Of a stretch of 64,000 bases of DNA, positions 45,701 to 57,290 are shown in pieces. The stretch is from Dromaius novaehollandiae (taxonomy: Eukaryota; Chordata; Aves; Casuariiformes; Dromaiidae), in NCBI RefSeq assembly GCF_036370855.1, contig NC_088103.1:37985904-38049903 (forward strand), written 5' to 3'. The notes beneath the pieces were generated by a model. The model was not told the DNA's origin. It saw only the letters and a list, made by a program, of their open reading frames with translations, and did no database searches. Made by a program: the position numbers and the translations under genes. Each line of letters opens with the position of its first letter. The stretch's first letter is position 1.

Positions 45701-48700
45701 CAAATAGGCTGGATGACTAGTGTAAAGAACTACTAAGGAACAAAAAATTTTGCAGGTGTAAAATGCAGCGATGAGCTATAATGTGCTATAAAGAGTTCAA
45801 CAGTAAGGTAATTCAGTATTCAATGAAGTGTTAGGTAGCTCTTGTAATCGCAAATGCACACCGAGTTTGAACGCCATGAAATAGCATTTTAAAAGAACTT
45901 TACATCCCTATATTTCAGGTTACTTTGTTTAACTTAATGTGTATAAAAATTGTAATTCAGTAAAACTTGTGAGAATATTGGAAATTACTATAGTACGTTT
46001 ATTTTCTGCTGCTATATTCTGGATCCTATTTTGATTGCAATAAAATGGCATTGTGTATTTCATCTCTTACATTGTTTTTCCTTTGGTGCATCATCATCTT
46101 GCCCACTTGCAAATGAAGGGAGGAACAGAGCTGTTTTGGGATGCTGGGCAGGGGAGTTGAAATACACGGGCATGGGAGTGGCAGACTTTTTTTTTTTTTT
46201 TTTTTTTTTTGCCAGGAGCAGGGAGGGTTGATTAATCTAATTTTAACCATTAGATTTTTCTGTCTTGAGTGCCATCATCCTGAGTACCTGGTGGGGAATA
46301 GAAGAAAGCAAAGTTAGTGGAAAACTAAAAGTGCTGCATGAGAAATGAGCAAATCCAGCTTCTGCTGTAGTAGCATCTGCCAGATGTGGCAGTGTGCATT
46401 CAGGATTTGCAAGGAAGGTGGTCACTTCCATGGCTTTGCCTCTGTATAAAGGATTACTTGGTCAAATTCTGGGCCTCTTTCAAGGATACGAAGGGAACCG
46501 TGTTTGGGGAGGGTTCTGGGGTGAGCTCTAACTTTTTATTTGTGGGACGATTCTAGTGGTTCATCCCCACTTGTGTCATTGACAGAGTTCCTGTTACTCA
46601 GAGTATTTCAGTCTTTTCCATTATTTTATTCTAACTGTATTTGCCAGATGTAGTCATTCAGTTTTTACTGCTGTCACCCAGAAACACTTTGATTTGCACA
46701 TGTAGAATATGGTGGAGCCAGGGCCTGAGACTGTCTCGACGCTAGGTGCCTCATCAGCACTGAAGCACTGGCTTATCCAGTCTGTCCTCTTAAGGAGTCT
46801 CTGATGACTCCCTGGTTGGCTGTAGTACATGCTTGAGAACTTGGGTTTATCTGAGAGGAATTTTCCCTTAGTTAAGGACCTCAGCTAATGATCTCATTTT
46901 TGGACTTTATATGAATTGTCACAAATTCTGCAACGCTATAGCAACTTCTTGGGTAATAATCCAGAGCAGACTTGTTCTTGTGAATCTGCTATGTTCAGCA
47001 TCTTGTATCCTCAGCGGATGGTCTTTCTAGTCCTTGCATTGCTGGTTGTTCGCAAAGATCTCTGTGTTTTCTTAGAGGTGGAAAGATGATCTTGAACCTG
47101 ATCCTCTCTACAAGCAGGGCTCCAACATATGTAACTGAAGAAGTCATGATGTTAGCATGTCCTTAAATGAGTGTCAGGTTATAAGAGCATAACAGTGGAG
47201 AAGCAGAAGATAGGTGGATAGACTTGTCCAAATGTAATTCAGGGTAGTGTGGAATAATAGTAGGAGGATTCAGCTGAAATGCAGCCTGCTCGTAGCGGGG
47301 ATACTTCACCAAGAACTCTGAATCTTAAGTAGTTTTGTTGCTTTTTAGGAAGGTTAGTTCTAGGGCACGTTTCACTGTATGTGGCAGGAGTTGCTAACTT
47401 TGGTTGCTGTCTTGGCACCCCCCAATTTCTGCCTATGGCACTCAGTTTGCTTAAAACTAAAGCACTTCAGCCCATGAAAAACTGTGCATAAAGGGGTCCT
47501 TGGGTAAAATTCAGTGGTTCGTGGTGTGCAGAGGATCAGACAAGATCACTGGGTAGTCCCGTTTGGTCTTTGAACACTGAATACAAGGATACAGAGTGAT
47601 CATATGGAAGAGAAGCAAAGAAATTCAGGCTAAAAAATCCTAAAGCTTAAAGATATACAGTAAAGTCTCCTGTGCCACTGTAGACTTGTGCCTCCTCATC
47701 TCTAGGAAGTAATGACTAGAGATACTCTAAAGCAATGCATTATTTATCTGCTTCATTAGGCAAACCAATAATATCATGAGATATCTGTGCTGGTGCTTTC
47801 AAATGAGCATTGGCATAAAGGTTAATATCTTAGAGTTTTGTTGTTAACTTCATTGAGGCTATGAGTGTATTTCCAATGAGAGGGATGGCTCTGGGGCCAT
47901 GCAGGAGGCACATTTTAACACCAGTTTACATTTTTACTGTTATTAGGAGCAGATAGATTTTTTTTTTTTTTGGAGTTCTTGTGGCATTTCATTTCCTCTT
48001 TTTTTGAAGTAAGAGGCCCAGGGGTCTAGACCTCGCATAAAGGAGGGGAATACAGACCTTGTTTTTCTTCAGTGTCTGGATTTATTACAAGTAGGATGTT
48101 TGGTTTTATGCAAATAAATATAATAAATCTTTGATTTTTAAACCATGAGTATTTTTTCCGTTTGTCATAACCTGTGTTATTTTACACACCCAGCCTGTTC
48201 TTGCTGAGGCCACACTTTTAAAATTTGAGCAACTGTAACTCTCTTCCTAATTAGCAAACTCCTGCATAACAAAGCAGAAGATTTCAAGCATCCTTTGATC
48301 TCAGTTTTTTTAAAAAACTACTAATATGGGTATCATAGTACATGCTAATGTCACACAGAATAAATCCCTTGAGTGAGCTTTAACTGATACATTTAAGCTT
48401 ATTTTGAAATGGTGTATTTTTCATGGCAAGAACACAGTTATATTGGTATCCTCATAATTCTATTTCAGATGAGAAGAAGCAGATGGTTGCAAATGTTGAG
48501 AAACAGCTAGAAGAAGCAAGGGAACTGGTATGTCATGGCTTTTCATATGTTAATTGCCCATTCTTGGGAAAAATAATAATATCATTAATGGTAACATTTA
48601 GCATAGATGATGGCCTAGAAATACTATGTTAATATTTTAGAATATGAAATATGCAAGATTAAAATATTTGATGTATTCTCCTTGGGTTAAGTGATTTAAG

Positions 48701-51700
48701 GTTGGTATTATCATTGCAAGCTATTACAGGCTGCCATAGGCTTTGAATTGTGAATTAGGTTTTTTGATCTAGGATTTGCATTCAGTATTTACACACCTAG
48801 AGCATTTTTTCCTATAGGATCCTCTTATGTACTTGATTTAATCTATCTGATAGTCTTGTAGAGTAATAGGTCAGTTTTTCTCTTTTGGTAAATGAGTAAA
48901 CTGAGGCATAAAGATATTTAGCCATTTGAGGTCAAGGGGGTGATGGTAGTGTGGGATATTGATCTGAGAAAAATATATCTGTTAACCAAGCATTAGTTAG
49001 TGATCTGTGGTGACAGAAGAAAGCAACATTAAGCATTTGTGGCTTTTTCTTTTTGTTCCCATTACAACTGTCATAGTCTTCACCTGGAGTACAAAGTAAA
49101 GTTTTATAGATGTGGAGTGACTGAGCAAGGGTGTTTAGTCACAGTAAAAATTGACGTTTTTCCACATACCCAATAGTTCTCTAACTGAAGTTCCTTTTGT
49201 TTATTACCTACAAAGGAATTTGGTCTATATCATGTCAGAAATGTTATCTAAAAATTGGGACAGGGAAATGAAATTAGTCCTCCTGGGCTGGAAGCTTTTG
49301 AAGGTTTTAAAACTAAGCAACTTGAATATTGACTAAACAATAATATTGAAACTTTTTTAAAGTTTGTGACATAGGAAGAAAACGGCTTCTAGTATGTTTG
49401 TGGGCACACCCGGTGCTTTTGTTTTAAGAAATCAATTCAGTTCAGTTTAGGCTTGCAGACTGAGCACTGGAGAGCTGAATCTCAGGATGACTCCACTGCA
49501 GGCTGCCTCAGTGACCTTGCCAAGGTGCCTAACCTCACTGACTCAGTATTCTCAGTGAGAAATACGATAAAAATACTGTTCCACCTCATGAGGATGTTCT
49601 GAAGATATATTAAGGCTTTGAGGCTCTTCCATTTTCAAATAGATGAAGGAAAATAAAAATATAGAAAGGCTTTTTTCCCCCTCCTCTTTATGGCCACTTG
49701 ACAAAAAATAAAGAAAGGATATGGCAATACAGAGAAATTGTGGCATGGGTGTTCTGGTGAAAAAAAAATTCAGATTTGGTTTTCTATTCTAAGTAAGATT
49801 GGAAGGAGCAGCAATTGAGTTAATGGCTCATTACTTCCCTTCTTATGTCAGAAAAAGATCATCTAAATTTGTATTTATTATAAGATTAAAAAGTAAATCC
49901 TGTTTCAGCATTTTCCTTCTAATGATGAACTTAATTTAATGTACTGACTTTTCTTCATGCTTTTGTTTTAGATCTTGTTGCTAACACTACTAGACAGGTG
50001 CTTCATGCAATTATTGGCTTTAAGCAATTACCTGACATGTTAATGATTAATGTCAAGGCTTGGGTTTAAAATCAATTTGAACAAACCTGCTAATAACAGA
50101 ACTGATTAAAAAGATCCCCTTTTTAAACTAAGGGCTGCAGCAGAAAACCGAAGCAAACCTAATTCCTTGCCACTGATAGTTTTTATGTATTGGCTTGCTT
50201 CTTGAAGCACCGTTGCTGGGATTAGCAGATTTTGTTTTATTTTCTACTTAGTTAGGAAATAACCATCTCATGTATTATAAATATTATTGTAGAGATACTG
50301 ACTATTGATATTTACATTGGCTAACCACTGATTTTTTTAAAATATTGTCTGCTTTAAAATCACTACTCTAATTGAACTAATATATACAGAGCTGACACCA
50401 AAACCTTTTCAGACTCTCAGGTTGCCTTTTCAAGACATTGATGTTGAGTAAGAGGTCTCTGGAGAGATAGCCTGTCATTCTTGCATTCCACGCAGTAATT
50501 TCTGAGTGTGTTTCATTTCTTTTTTTTTTTTAATTGTGATTTTAAGGAAGATGAATGTTGTGATAAGCTTAGAGAGATTCTTTGAAGTATAACATCTAGA
50601 ATGTGCTAGAAGAGCTAGAATTAACATTTTTGGATGAAGTTCTGTTTTTAAGAAGAAAATCTGGCCATGAATTACATGCCTTTATGTTTTATGAAGTGCA
50701 CATCGGAAAATTGTTGTAGGAATTAAAATTTACAGCATTGCAAATGCGAGGATATTTCTTATTTAAGCGCTTGCTTTTTTTTCATTTAGATCTCTCTTTT
50801 AGCCCAAGGACTTTAGAATCTGCATAGGTTAGTGAAGCTCACATGTTTCAGAAAATGCTGTGAACTTTGCCCAAATATGTTTGAGACTGCCACTAGCTGG
50901 GCAGTCGGCTGCTGCTTATGCCCTTTTTTAATAGTCTTTCTACAGGTAAGAAATCCATCTCTTTTTTGCAGAGAGAGCAAAACTTTGCTATTGTGGAGGC
51001 TGGATGGTTCCTGGTAGAGAAATGTTTTTGTCATGGAGTAAATGGCGTAGTGGAGTGGCCTGTTGTTCATGATGGCTTGAAGTGCAAGGATAGTGGGATA
51101 CCTAAGGAAGGCTTCATGCATTAATGAGAACAGATTGATGTCATTAAAAGAGAGGTTTTGGTCTGCATAGTAATAGGGGATCATAGGATAATTCAAGTTG
51201 GAAGGGGCCTCAGGAGGTCGCTAGTCCAGCTTTCCACTCAAAGAGCAGGAGTCAGCTGTGAGGTCAGGCCAGGTGGCCCAGGGCTTTTTCCAGTCAGTTC
51301 TTGAAAACCTCCGCAGACGGAGAGTTCACAGCCTCTCTGGGCAGCTTATTCTATTGCTTGACTGTCCTCATCGTGAAAAAAGTTTCTCCTTGGATTTACA
51401 GAGGATGCAATGTGGGTTTCTTCTGAAGGAATGTGGATCACAACTGAGTCTTTGTCAGCCAAATCAGGACATTGAGAATACTGATGACTAGTTACCAATA
51501 TTCAGCAATAGAGTTTGAAAGACCTTGAAATATTATGTAAGACATCCTTAATCCTCCAGAGCCAATTCAGTTGTAGTCCAATTTACACGTGGAAATGTTC
51601 CTGTGAGAGAGGGAGAATTATTCTGGAGTCTCAATGGACAACATCGGCACTACCTCATCCTGTTATATTTTTGAATGGAAATATCTGTGGCTGCTCTGCT

Positions 51701-53970
51701 TTTGCTGTACTCAGTGCTGGGAGTGTATTGGGTGTTGTCAGGAGCAATCCTACTAGGTTAAACCCCTGAGGAGACTTAAGGACGGGGCCTAGTTTATGAA
51801 TTTGGGTGAGAGTTAGGTGCCAACATGCTCAGCTTCACCGCAGTGGTGGCATGTTTGAATATAAACAATAAAAGAACTTTGAGCATTTAGATTTTCTGAA
51901 GAAAACTTCAGCTTCTTCAGGTGTTTTGAGATTGAAGTGCCAGGGTTTTTCTAGGTTTTGTAGAATCTAGCTATATTCTTCTTGCTTGTGTATGAAAAAA
52001 ATACAATTTTATGACCAATAGTATGAAGTCTGAAAGTGAAGATGCATGAAGTGAGGTTGCAATTAGTTTGACATCTGCCTGAACCACTTTTTTCTGCATG
52101 ACATGGCATGGGAATTTATCAGCCCAGGCACAAAATGTACCTGTTTAATCTCATGATGACAAAAAAAGTGTTAAACTTTGTTCAGCTCAGACATGGGTTC
52201 TTCATCATTGCCTGTAATGTTTCGAAGTACATGATGAACATTTTCCTTTGACTGTACAGTCTCTGATACTGACTCTTTGGAATGAAGATTCTGGATTTCA
52301 TGGACTGTGATCTGATTCTTGATACAAATTTTGGATTTGTACGGGAGATAATTTCATTTTTATATAATAGATAAGGATTGAGACTTCATTAAAATATTCT
52401 GACCTTGCACATATAATTCTGTGTATGTAAGGAAAGTTTTCTATGTTTATGGAAACATTTGAAATCAAATATATTGAAATGAAGTAGATAAGAAATAAGC
52501 CATTAACTCCAGCTATCAGCTTCATTTATAAAAACCCTTTTGGAAAGTTAAGTCTGAGAAAAAGAACTGGGTAGAATTAGAATTAGTTTAGTGTATTTCA
52601 GTTCATTACCAACTATTTAATTAAACTCTGCTTTACAGTTAATGACATTAAATACCATTTTGTATATAGTCAGAATAGATCAGACTGAATGACTTTTATT
52701 TCAGTATCTGGTAATTTCATTGATTAAATTCAGATGCTTTTCTTCTGGCATGAGGCTGAAATTTTGTAGTGTAAGCAAGCAATTACATACTAATAAACTG
52801 TAGCTGTCCTTTGTGAAGACCTGTAACTAGTGGTTTGGGACCCTAATTGAAAGGTATTTCCATTCCAATATTTTACTTTACTGTACTTTACTGTACTGTA
52901 CTTTATTTTTTTAAAGTAAAGTCAGAAAGATTTTAAAAAGCAGGTGGGGGATTCTTCTGCTGTGCAAAACAGAATCCCAGAACAGACAGCACTCTAAACA
53001 GGTGACTCCATGACCCAGTGGGCAGATAATCAGCAGGCAGATTTGCCCTGTCTTTTAACTCCTTTTGATTTCCTGTGACTCTGTGCTGTATTTGTGAGTT
53101 TAAGGCCCCTTAATGTTCTACATGGTAAAAATAAATATAAGGGGTTACAGATAGAACATATCTCTGAAGTTTTAGATATACAACTGTACACCAGTTTTTC
53201 AACAGCCTTTTTATTACAGCCCTATAATTCTGATATTTAATATAGCTGAATATAGATTTAGGGTGTAGATTTAGGCAACCAGTTCAGAAAGTGCTGGTTA
53301 CTTAATTCTACTGAACAAGTATTTTTTGATAGAACAAGAATTGTTGAGGCTGGTAATAAATACATTTTTAATGTGAGATAGATTATCTATAGATATAAAT
53401 CTGTATAGATATCTGTCTCGCATTAAAAAATATATATGTGTATTTTTTTCACCTAGAGGTTTCCAAAAATGAACACCTATAAGGAGATAGGCTATGTCCT
53501 GAATTATGCTCTTTGCAGAAAGTTATTTAACCTCAGTTTCACTGGCTTCTTGTAATAAAATGTATTCATCAACATTTGGAATTGAAATACAGAAAAGTTT
53601 GATCAGAATCATTCATTCTGACTGTTTATATTAATAATCGTGTCGTTTGTATATTTGATAGGATATCAATAATATATATATACACCCTAATACATTTTAT
53701 TTGATAACCTTTGATAACATTTCTATACCACAGGTTAAACAGCAGTATTCTTAATAAACAAAAAATGTTTTTTGGTATTTGTGAACAGTTTAGGTAAATT
53801 GATCCTTACCTTAATTATCATTTTCACATATGTGCATCTTCCTTATTTTTACTTGCTAGCTTGAGCAGATGGAGCTTGAAGTTCGAGAGATACCACCTCA
53901 AAGCCGGGGAATGTACAGCAGTCGTATGAGAAGCTACAAACAAGAAATGGGAAAACTTGAAGCTGATTTT
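39705..53970 (+). CDS. VTI1A: VTI1A Qb-SNARE, 5' part (3 coding exons; continues past window)
   Basis: VTI1A is a Qb-SNARE acting in Golgi and endosome membrane fusion. Three exons in the window encode residues 1-88 of about 217. The protein opens MSSDFESYEQDFAVLTAEVT and continues with DEKKQMVANVEKQLEEAREL and MYSSRMRSYKQEMGKLEADF, close to human. These residues form most of the N-terminal Habc helical domain. The SNARE motif and C-terminal membrane anchor are in exons beyond 64,000. Intron 1 is 8.7 kb, intron 2 is 5.3 kb, and intron 3 exceeds 10 kb. The open frame continues upstream of the ATG to 39516 without another ATG; the start is chosen by family similarity. It shares a promoter with ZDHHC6. 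Confidence 0.94.
41140..41526 (+). mobile_element. CR1 LINE 3' fragment
   Basis: The 3' part is typical: a TGCCCAGAGAGGCTGTAGAG segment, GGAGATACTCAAAAGCC, GATGAGGTCCTGGGCAACG, then TTCCAACCTCAA and the terminal CR1 octamer-type repeats ATTCTGTG ATTCTG. The 5' part (from about 41140) is more diverged but includes GATTAAAGGACAGGAAA. No intact reverse transcriptase remains. Confidence 0.85.
43520..43553. repeat. TA/CA microsatellite
   Basis: About ten TA units followed by CACACA and further TA units. Likely polymorphic. Confidence 0.9.
46187..46210. repeat. Poly(T) tract, 24 bases
   Basis: An uninterrupted T24 run. It may be the tail of a minus-oriented retrocopy, but no element is recognisable beside it. 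Confidence 0.85.
47480..47590 (+). repeat. Possible old CR1-like 3' end
   Basis: GCAGAGGATCAGACAAGATC and the following TTTGGTCTTTGAAC resemble the 3' part of older CR1-type elements. No terminal octamers were seen. Weak call. Confidence 0.3.
48469..48527 (+). CDS. VTI1A: VTI1A coding exon 2 (59 nt)
   Basis: Completes Asp32 and encodes EKKQMVANVEKQLEEAREL, residues 33-51. Acceptor TATTTCAG, donor GTATGT, ends in phase 0. Confidence 0.95.
48826..48940 (-). repeat. MIR-like SINE remnant
   Basis: AAATGAGTAAACTGAGGCAT with a following AGATATTTAGCCATTTGAGG is the reverse-orientation MIR core (ATGAGGAAACTGAGGC type). The left side keeps a TTTAATC-like segment. Confidence 0.5.
49451..49625 (+). 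repeat. MIR-like SINE
   Basis: Order matches MIR: a GCACTGGAGAGCTGAATC segment, CAGTGACCTTGCCAAGGTGC, CTAACCTCACTGACTCAGT, then GATAAAAATACTGTTCCACC and TCATGAGGATGTTCTGAAG. The best preserved SINE in the window. Confidence 0.6.
50813..51196 (-). other. Unrecognised 127-codon open frame
   Basis: An ATG-to-stop frame on the minus strand overlapping the left edge of the CR1 fragment at 51180. No domain, signal peptide or family was recognised, and no promoter or polyadenylation context was identified. It lies inside an intron of VTI1A on the opposite strand. More likely a chance frame than a gene. Confidence 0.15.
51180..51405 (-). mobile_element. CR1 LINE 3' fragment, reverse orientation
   Basis: From TCATAGGATAATTCAAGTTG and GAAGGGGCCTCAGGAGGTC through CTAGTCCAGC to CCTCTCTGGGCAGCTTATTC the plus strand is the reverse complement of a CR1 3' region. 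The 3' end is at the left. Truncated and non-coding. Confidence 0.8.
52871..52920. repeat. CTTTACTGTA short tandem with inverted tail
   Basis: Three imperfect copies of a 10-bp CTTTACTGTA unit, then a T run and TAAAGTAAA, which is complementary to TTTACTTTA at the left. Confidence 0.7.
53365..53429. repeat. 65-nt near-perfect hairpin
   Basis: TTTTTAATGTGAGATAG (53365-53381) pairs with CTGTCTCGCATTAAAAA (53413-53429) with two G-T wobbles. The stem continues inward to about 53391/53404 with one bulge, giving about 26 pairs around a loop of about 12 nt. Either a small palindromic transposon (MITE-like) or a microRNA-like precursor. Confidence 0.7.
53505..53575 (+). repeat. Possible MIR-like fragment
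   Basis: AGTTATTTAACCTCAGTTTC resembles the MIR core, with TTGTAATAAAATG beyond. Very short, so only tentative. Confidence 0.28.
53860..53970 (+). CDS. VTI1A: VTI1A coding exon 3
   Basis: Residues 52-88, with LEVREIPPQSRGMYSSRMRS and KLEADF. Acceptor CTTGCTAG, donor GTGAGT, phase 0 at both ends. Confidence 0.96.
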
Positions 53971-56900
53971 GTGAGTTTTTAACTTATCACATAAAGATGG
54001 CATCCATGAGAATTTTTTAATTCATTTTTTATGCAGTTATTCAAGCAATTGAGAGGATATTTTTGACTAGTGTGAGAGAGTTCTTCTGCATGTACCTTGC
54101 TGCAGTTATGGACAGATGAAAAGTTAACTGGGTAAGAGTAGCTTTTCCTTTTGTAGCAGTCTCACTAATACTCAGGTTGGTAGCCTTGAGTCTCTTTGTC
54201 TTGGATGTGAATTGTTCCTGTGCCATCAGATGTGTTTATGCCCCAGCAAAATTAGCCAGGTATCTTAACCCTGCTTCTAAAGGAATGACTAGTAGATCAT
54301 CAGAATTAATACCTTATATGTAACATGAGTATATCCTGAGCGCAGAATAGCAGTCCATTTAAGATAGCTTGTAGTAATGCAGACAGTAATATGAAAAGCA
54401 ATACAATCTCCAGTCCATGGAATTTTTAAATGTAGTTTGTCTCATGCGCACTTCATTTCTTAGTCTCTGTGATTTCTTTTCCATTGCACTTGGATTCTTC
54501 TTGGCTTTTGTACAAATTGGTTATAAATACTACATTTTTCAAGTAATAGATTCAACCAGCAAGATTCTCTTGTCTAGGGGTTTCTGCTACAACTATCAGC
54601 CCTTTCTTGTGACTAGGATTTGTGGGGAACAGATTTATGTAGAAACAAAACTGTTTTCTCTAAAATCATGAAAAGGTTCAAAGGGATTGCAAAGTGTAGG
54701 AAAATGCAATGCTAATTGGCAGCAGCTCAGTTCTGTCAGGGTGGGGAGAAAGAAATAACTGTTGGCAGTGTTTGCCATTTCACTAGGGAGCTGTGAATTG
54801 CCTCGGATTGCTGGCAGCATTTATTCCTTCAGGGGAGGGGAGTGAATGTTTATACCTGCAGCCAAGAAATCCAGCTGACTGTCACTCCTCTGTGCTTCTG
54901 CCAAGTTGAAGAGTCGCACAAAAATGTATTAGCTAAAAGGTGGTTGCACTTTTGTAAAGTTTGAGGAATGTTAGAAGTAAAAAGACTTAAATCATGAGAC
55001 AATCTTGTGCATTTCACGTGTAGGAAATGTGCATGACTCTGTTGGGTAAACAGCAGCTTCCAGGAGAGCAGAGTCTCTAGACCAGAAATGAATGCTGTTT
55101 ACTCTCAAATGTAGGAGAATTCCCTGTCAACATATTTGCTGCTGGCTTTATTTTCTTATGCATCCAGAAAAGGGGAATTGACGCTTTCATATTCACAGGC
55201 AATATGGAATAGGAGAGTTCAGAACTGGACACACTTTTTATGGAAGAGAAGAAATGAGCATGGAAGAAATGTCTAAGCAGGAGCAGCAGGAATTATGTGA
55301 TTGAAAGAACATAAGTTTGTGGTTGGAGTGAGAGAGCAAAAACAATGTGGGAGAGAGGCAGGAACAGATCATAATAGTGAAAAAGCGCCCCAAAACCCAA
55401 GCATGGCATTCAGCAAAAGATGAAGAAAAGAAAATGGAGTGAATGATGGAGCAAGGTACTAAAAAAACCCAACAGCTATGCTTGGAAAAGTTTCAATTTT
55501 CCAGAAAATACTATGTTATTGTAACTAAATTCCCTCTATAATTCCAGTTTCTAAGTACTAACATTTTTCTAAGTTTGTATGTGTGGGTTTGAGAACCTTT
55601 TTGGCTTACTTTCCAGCTGAATAGCAACTTGCTGGAAACTTTATATAGCAAAATGATTCATTTGCAAGTTCAAAGAAGGAAGAGGAGGAGAGGATAAAGG
55701 AAAAGAAATGTTATTTTGACTCTATAAGCTGCTCTGGCAGCAGAGCCACTGAAGGTAGGAAGTTGAAAATGTTTGCCAAAATGAAAATGCTTTTGAGTGT
55801 TCTGTCTGAATATTGTCCTGAATGAGTTGTGACCTGTTTGACTGTAAGCAAAGCATACAGAGTTTATTTAAGAGTTTTAGCAGACCTTTAGAAAAAGCAG
55901 ATCTAAGTACTTTTAAAACAAATTCACTTTTACAGGTGAAGGGAAATTTTTAACTGGGAGTGATGCTGGTGGTTTCAGGATCAGCTTACAGGTTTGCTGC
56001 TGAAAATTCTCAGCTCTCTTTCAAACTGCCTGCTGATGTGAGCTTGCGAAGTTGCGTGCTGATCTTTATAAATGGAATTGGAAACTCAGCTGGATTCCAT
56101 TGTATTTGGCTTGGCTCTTCCTGCATGAAGCAACATCTGCTCCAAGGAGAGGGTAATTCTCAATCAGCTTGAAGTGTGTTTCATTTTAAGGAGACAATCT
56201 GTGTCAAACAAATTGCAAAAATTATATAGATCAGCTTATAGTGTGCCTGGATTTTGTTTTTTTTGTTTTTGTTTTTTAAACAAGTCATATATTTCAAGCT
56301 TGAAGTGAATGCAGTAACCGGGACTGGTAGTTTTCTTTTACATTCATCATAATGAACATAAGTTTGTTCTTGTGAGGTCTTTGTAGAATGTAGAAAACTT
56401 GCCCTCACCCAAGCAGTTATGGGAGACAATGGTACAGCAATATATTAGTTAGGAGAAGGAAATATGAGGTATGTCTTTATTTGAAGGATGGACCACATTA
56501 AGGTTTAAGTTGTGACATGTAGTATCATGGTGAGTTGATTTGATTTTGGGCCGTAGGTATAAAAATGACAGAACACTGGACTATCAATTTGATATTATTT
56601 GCTACATACTGTGGCTTTTGAGCCTCTTAATGTGCAGTGTTCCCTCTACATACTTTACTGTCCCAGAAGTATATTCTGAAAAATATGTATTGGAGCTTAC
56701 TTAAGCTGCACTTTGAAAAGTTACTCCAAGAATGGCTTGTGCTTCAGTAATTAACTTTCTAATCAAACAGGAACAAGTTACAAACAGATATTTCCCCCCC
56801 CCCTCCCCCCATCGCTTAGTTTTGTTATCTTGAGTCTTGTACTCAATTTTTTATCAGTTCTCTGCAGTCCACAGAGGTGTGCCTGGAGGCAATGACATCT

Positions 56901-57235
56901 ATGCCATCGTATTGCACGGGGTAGTTGGTAACCCAGTAATTGCATGAAATGGTGTTTGAGGAGAAAAAGCCACCTTGCTCCTTCTTGGCCCCCCCCTCTT
57001 GGCTAATGGGAATGAAAAAAAACCAATAGCTTAGTTTTGTCATTAAAAAAACTCAGATACCACAGTACTGTCAATGTCTATGGTGAAAACAAACAAAAAG
57101 TATTAAACCTCAGCTTAAACCAGAAGCTAAGCCATGGTTCCTGATGCCTGCACTTGTGTTATGCAGTGCTGTCCTTGGGAAGAGGATGGTCATATAGTGA
57201 GCAATTCATCTGGTTTGCGAAGTAAACGGAAGAAT

Positions 57236-57290
57236 GAGTGTGCCAGGTCAGACCAAAGAGCTATATGGCCCAATCTCAAATGCAGTTGTT
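57236..57290 (+). repeat. Possible old interspersed repeat
   Basis: GCCAGGTCAGACCAAAGAGC followed by TATATGGCCCAATCTC resembles a repeat seen widely in reptile and bird genomes (GTCAGACCAAAGGTCCAT type). Short and diverged. Confidence 0.35.

Larger units (their letters stand above)
39799..48468 (+). other. VTI1A intron 1, non-coding
   Basis: No internal coding exon was recognised. It carries a CR1 fragment (41140-41526), a TA microsatellite (43520-43553), a T24 run (46187-46210), a TTTG run (43801-43820), a CCAA run (40917-40935) and a possible CR1-like 3' end (47480-47590). Confidence 0.55.
48528..53859 (+). other. VTI1A intron 2, non-coding
   Basis: No internal exon was recognised. It holds two or three MIR-like SINE remnants, a CR1 fragment in reverse orientation (51180-51405), a minus-strand open frame of 127 codons with no recognised family (50813-51196), a CTTTACTGTA tandem (52871-52920) and a 65-nt hairpin (53365-53429). 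Confidence 0.55.
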
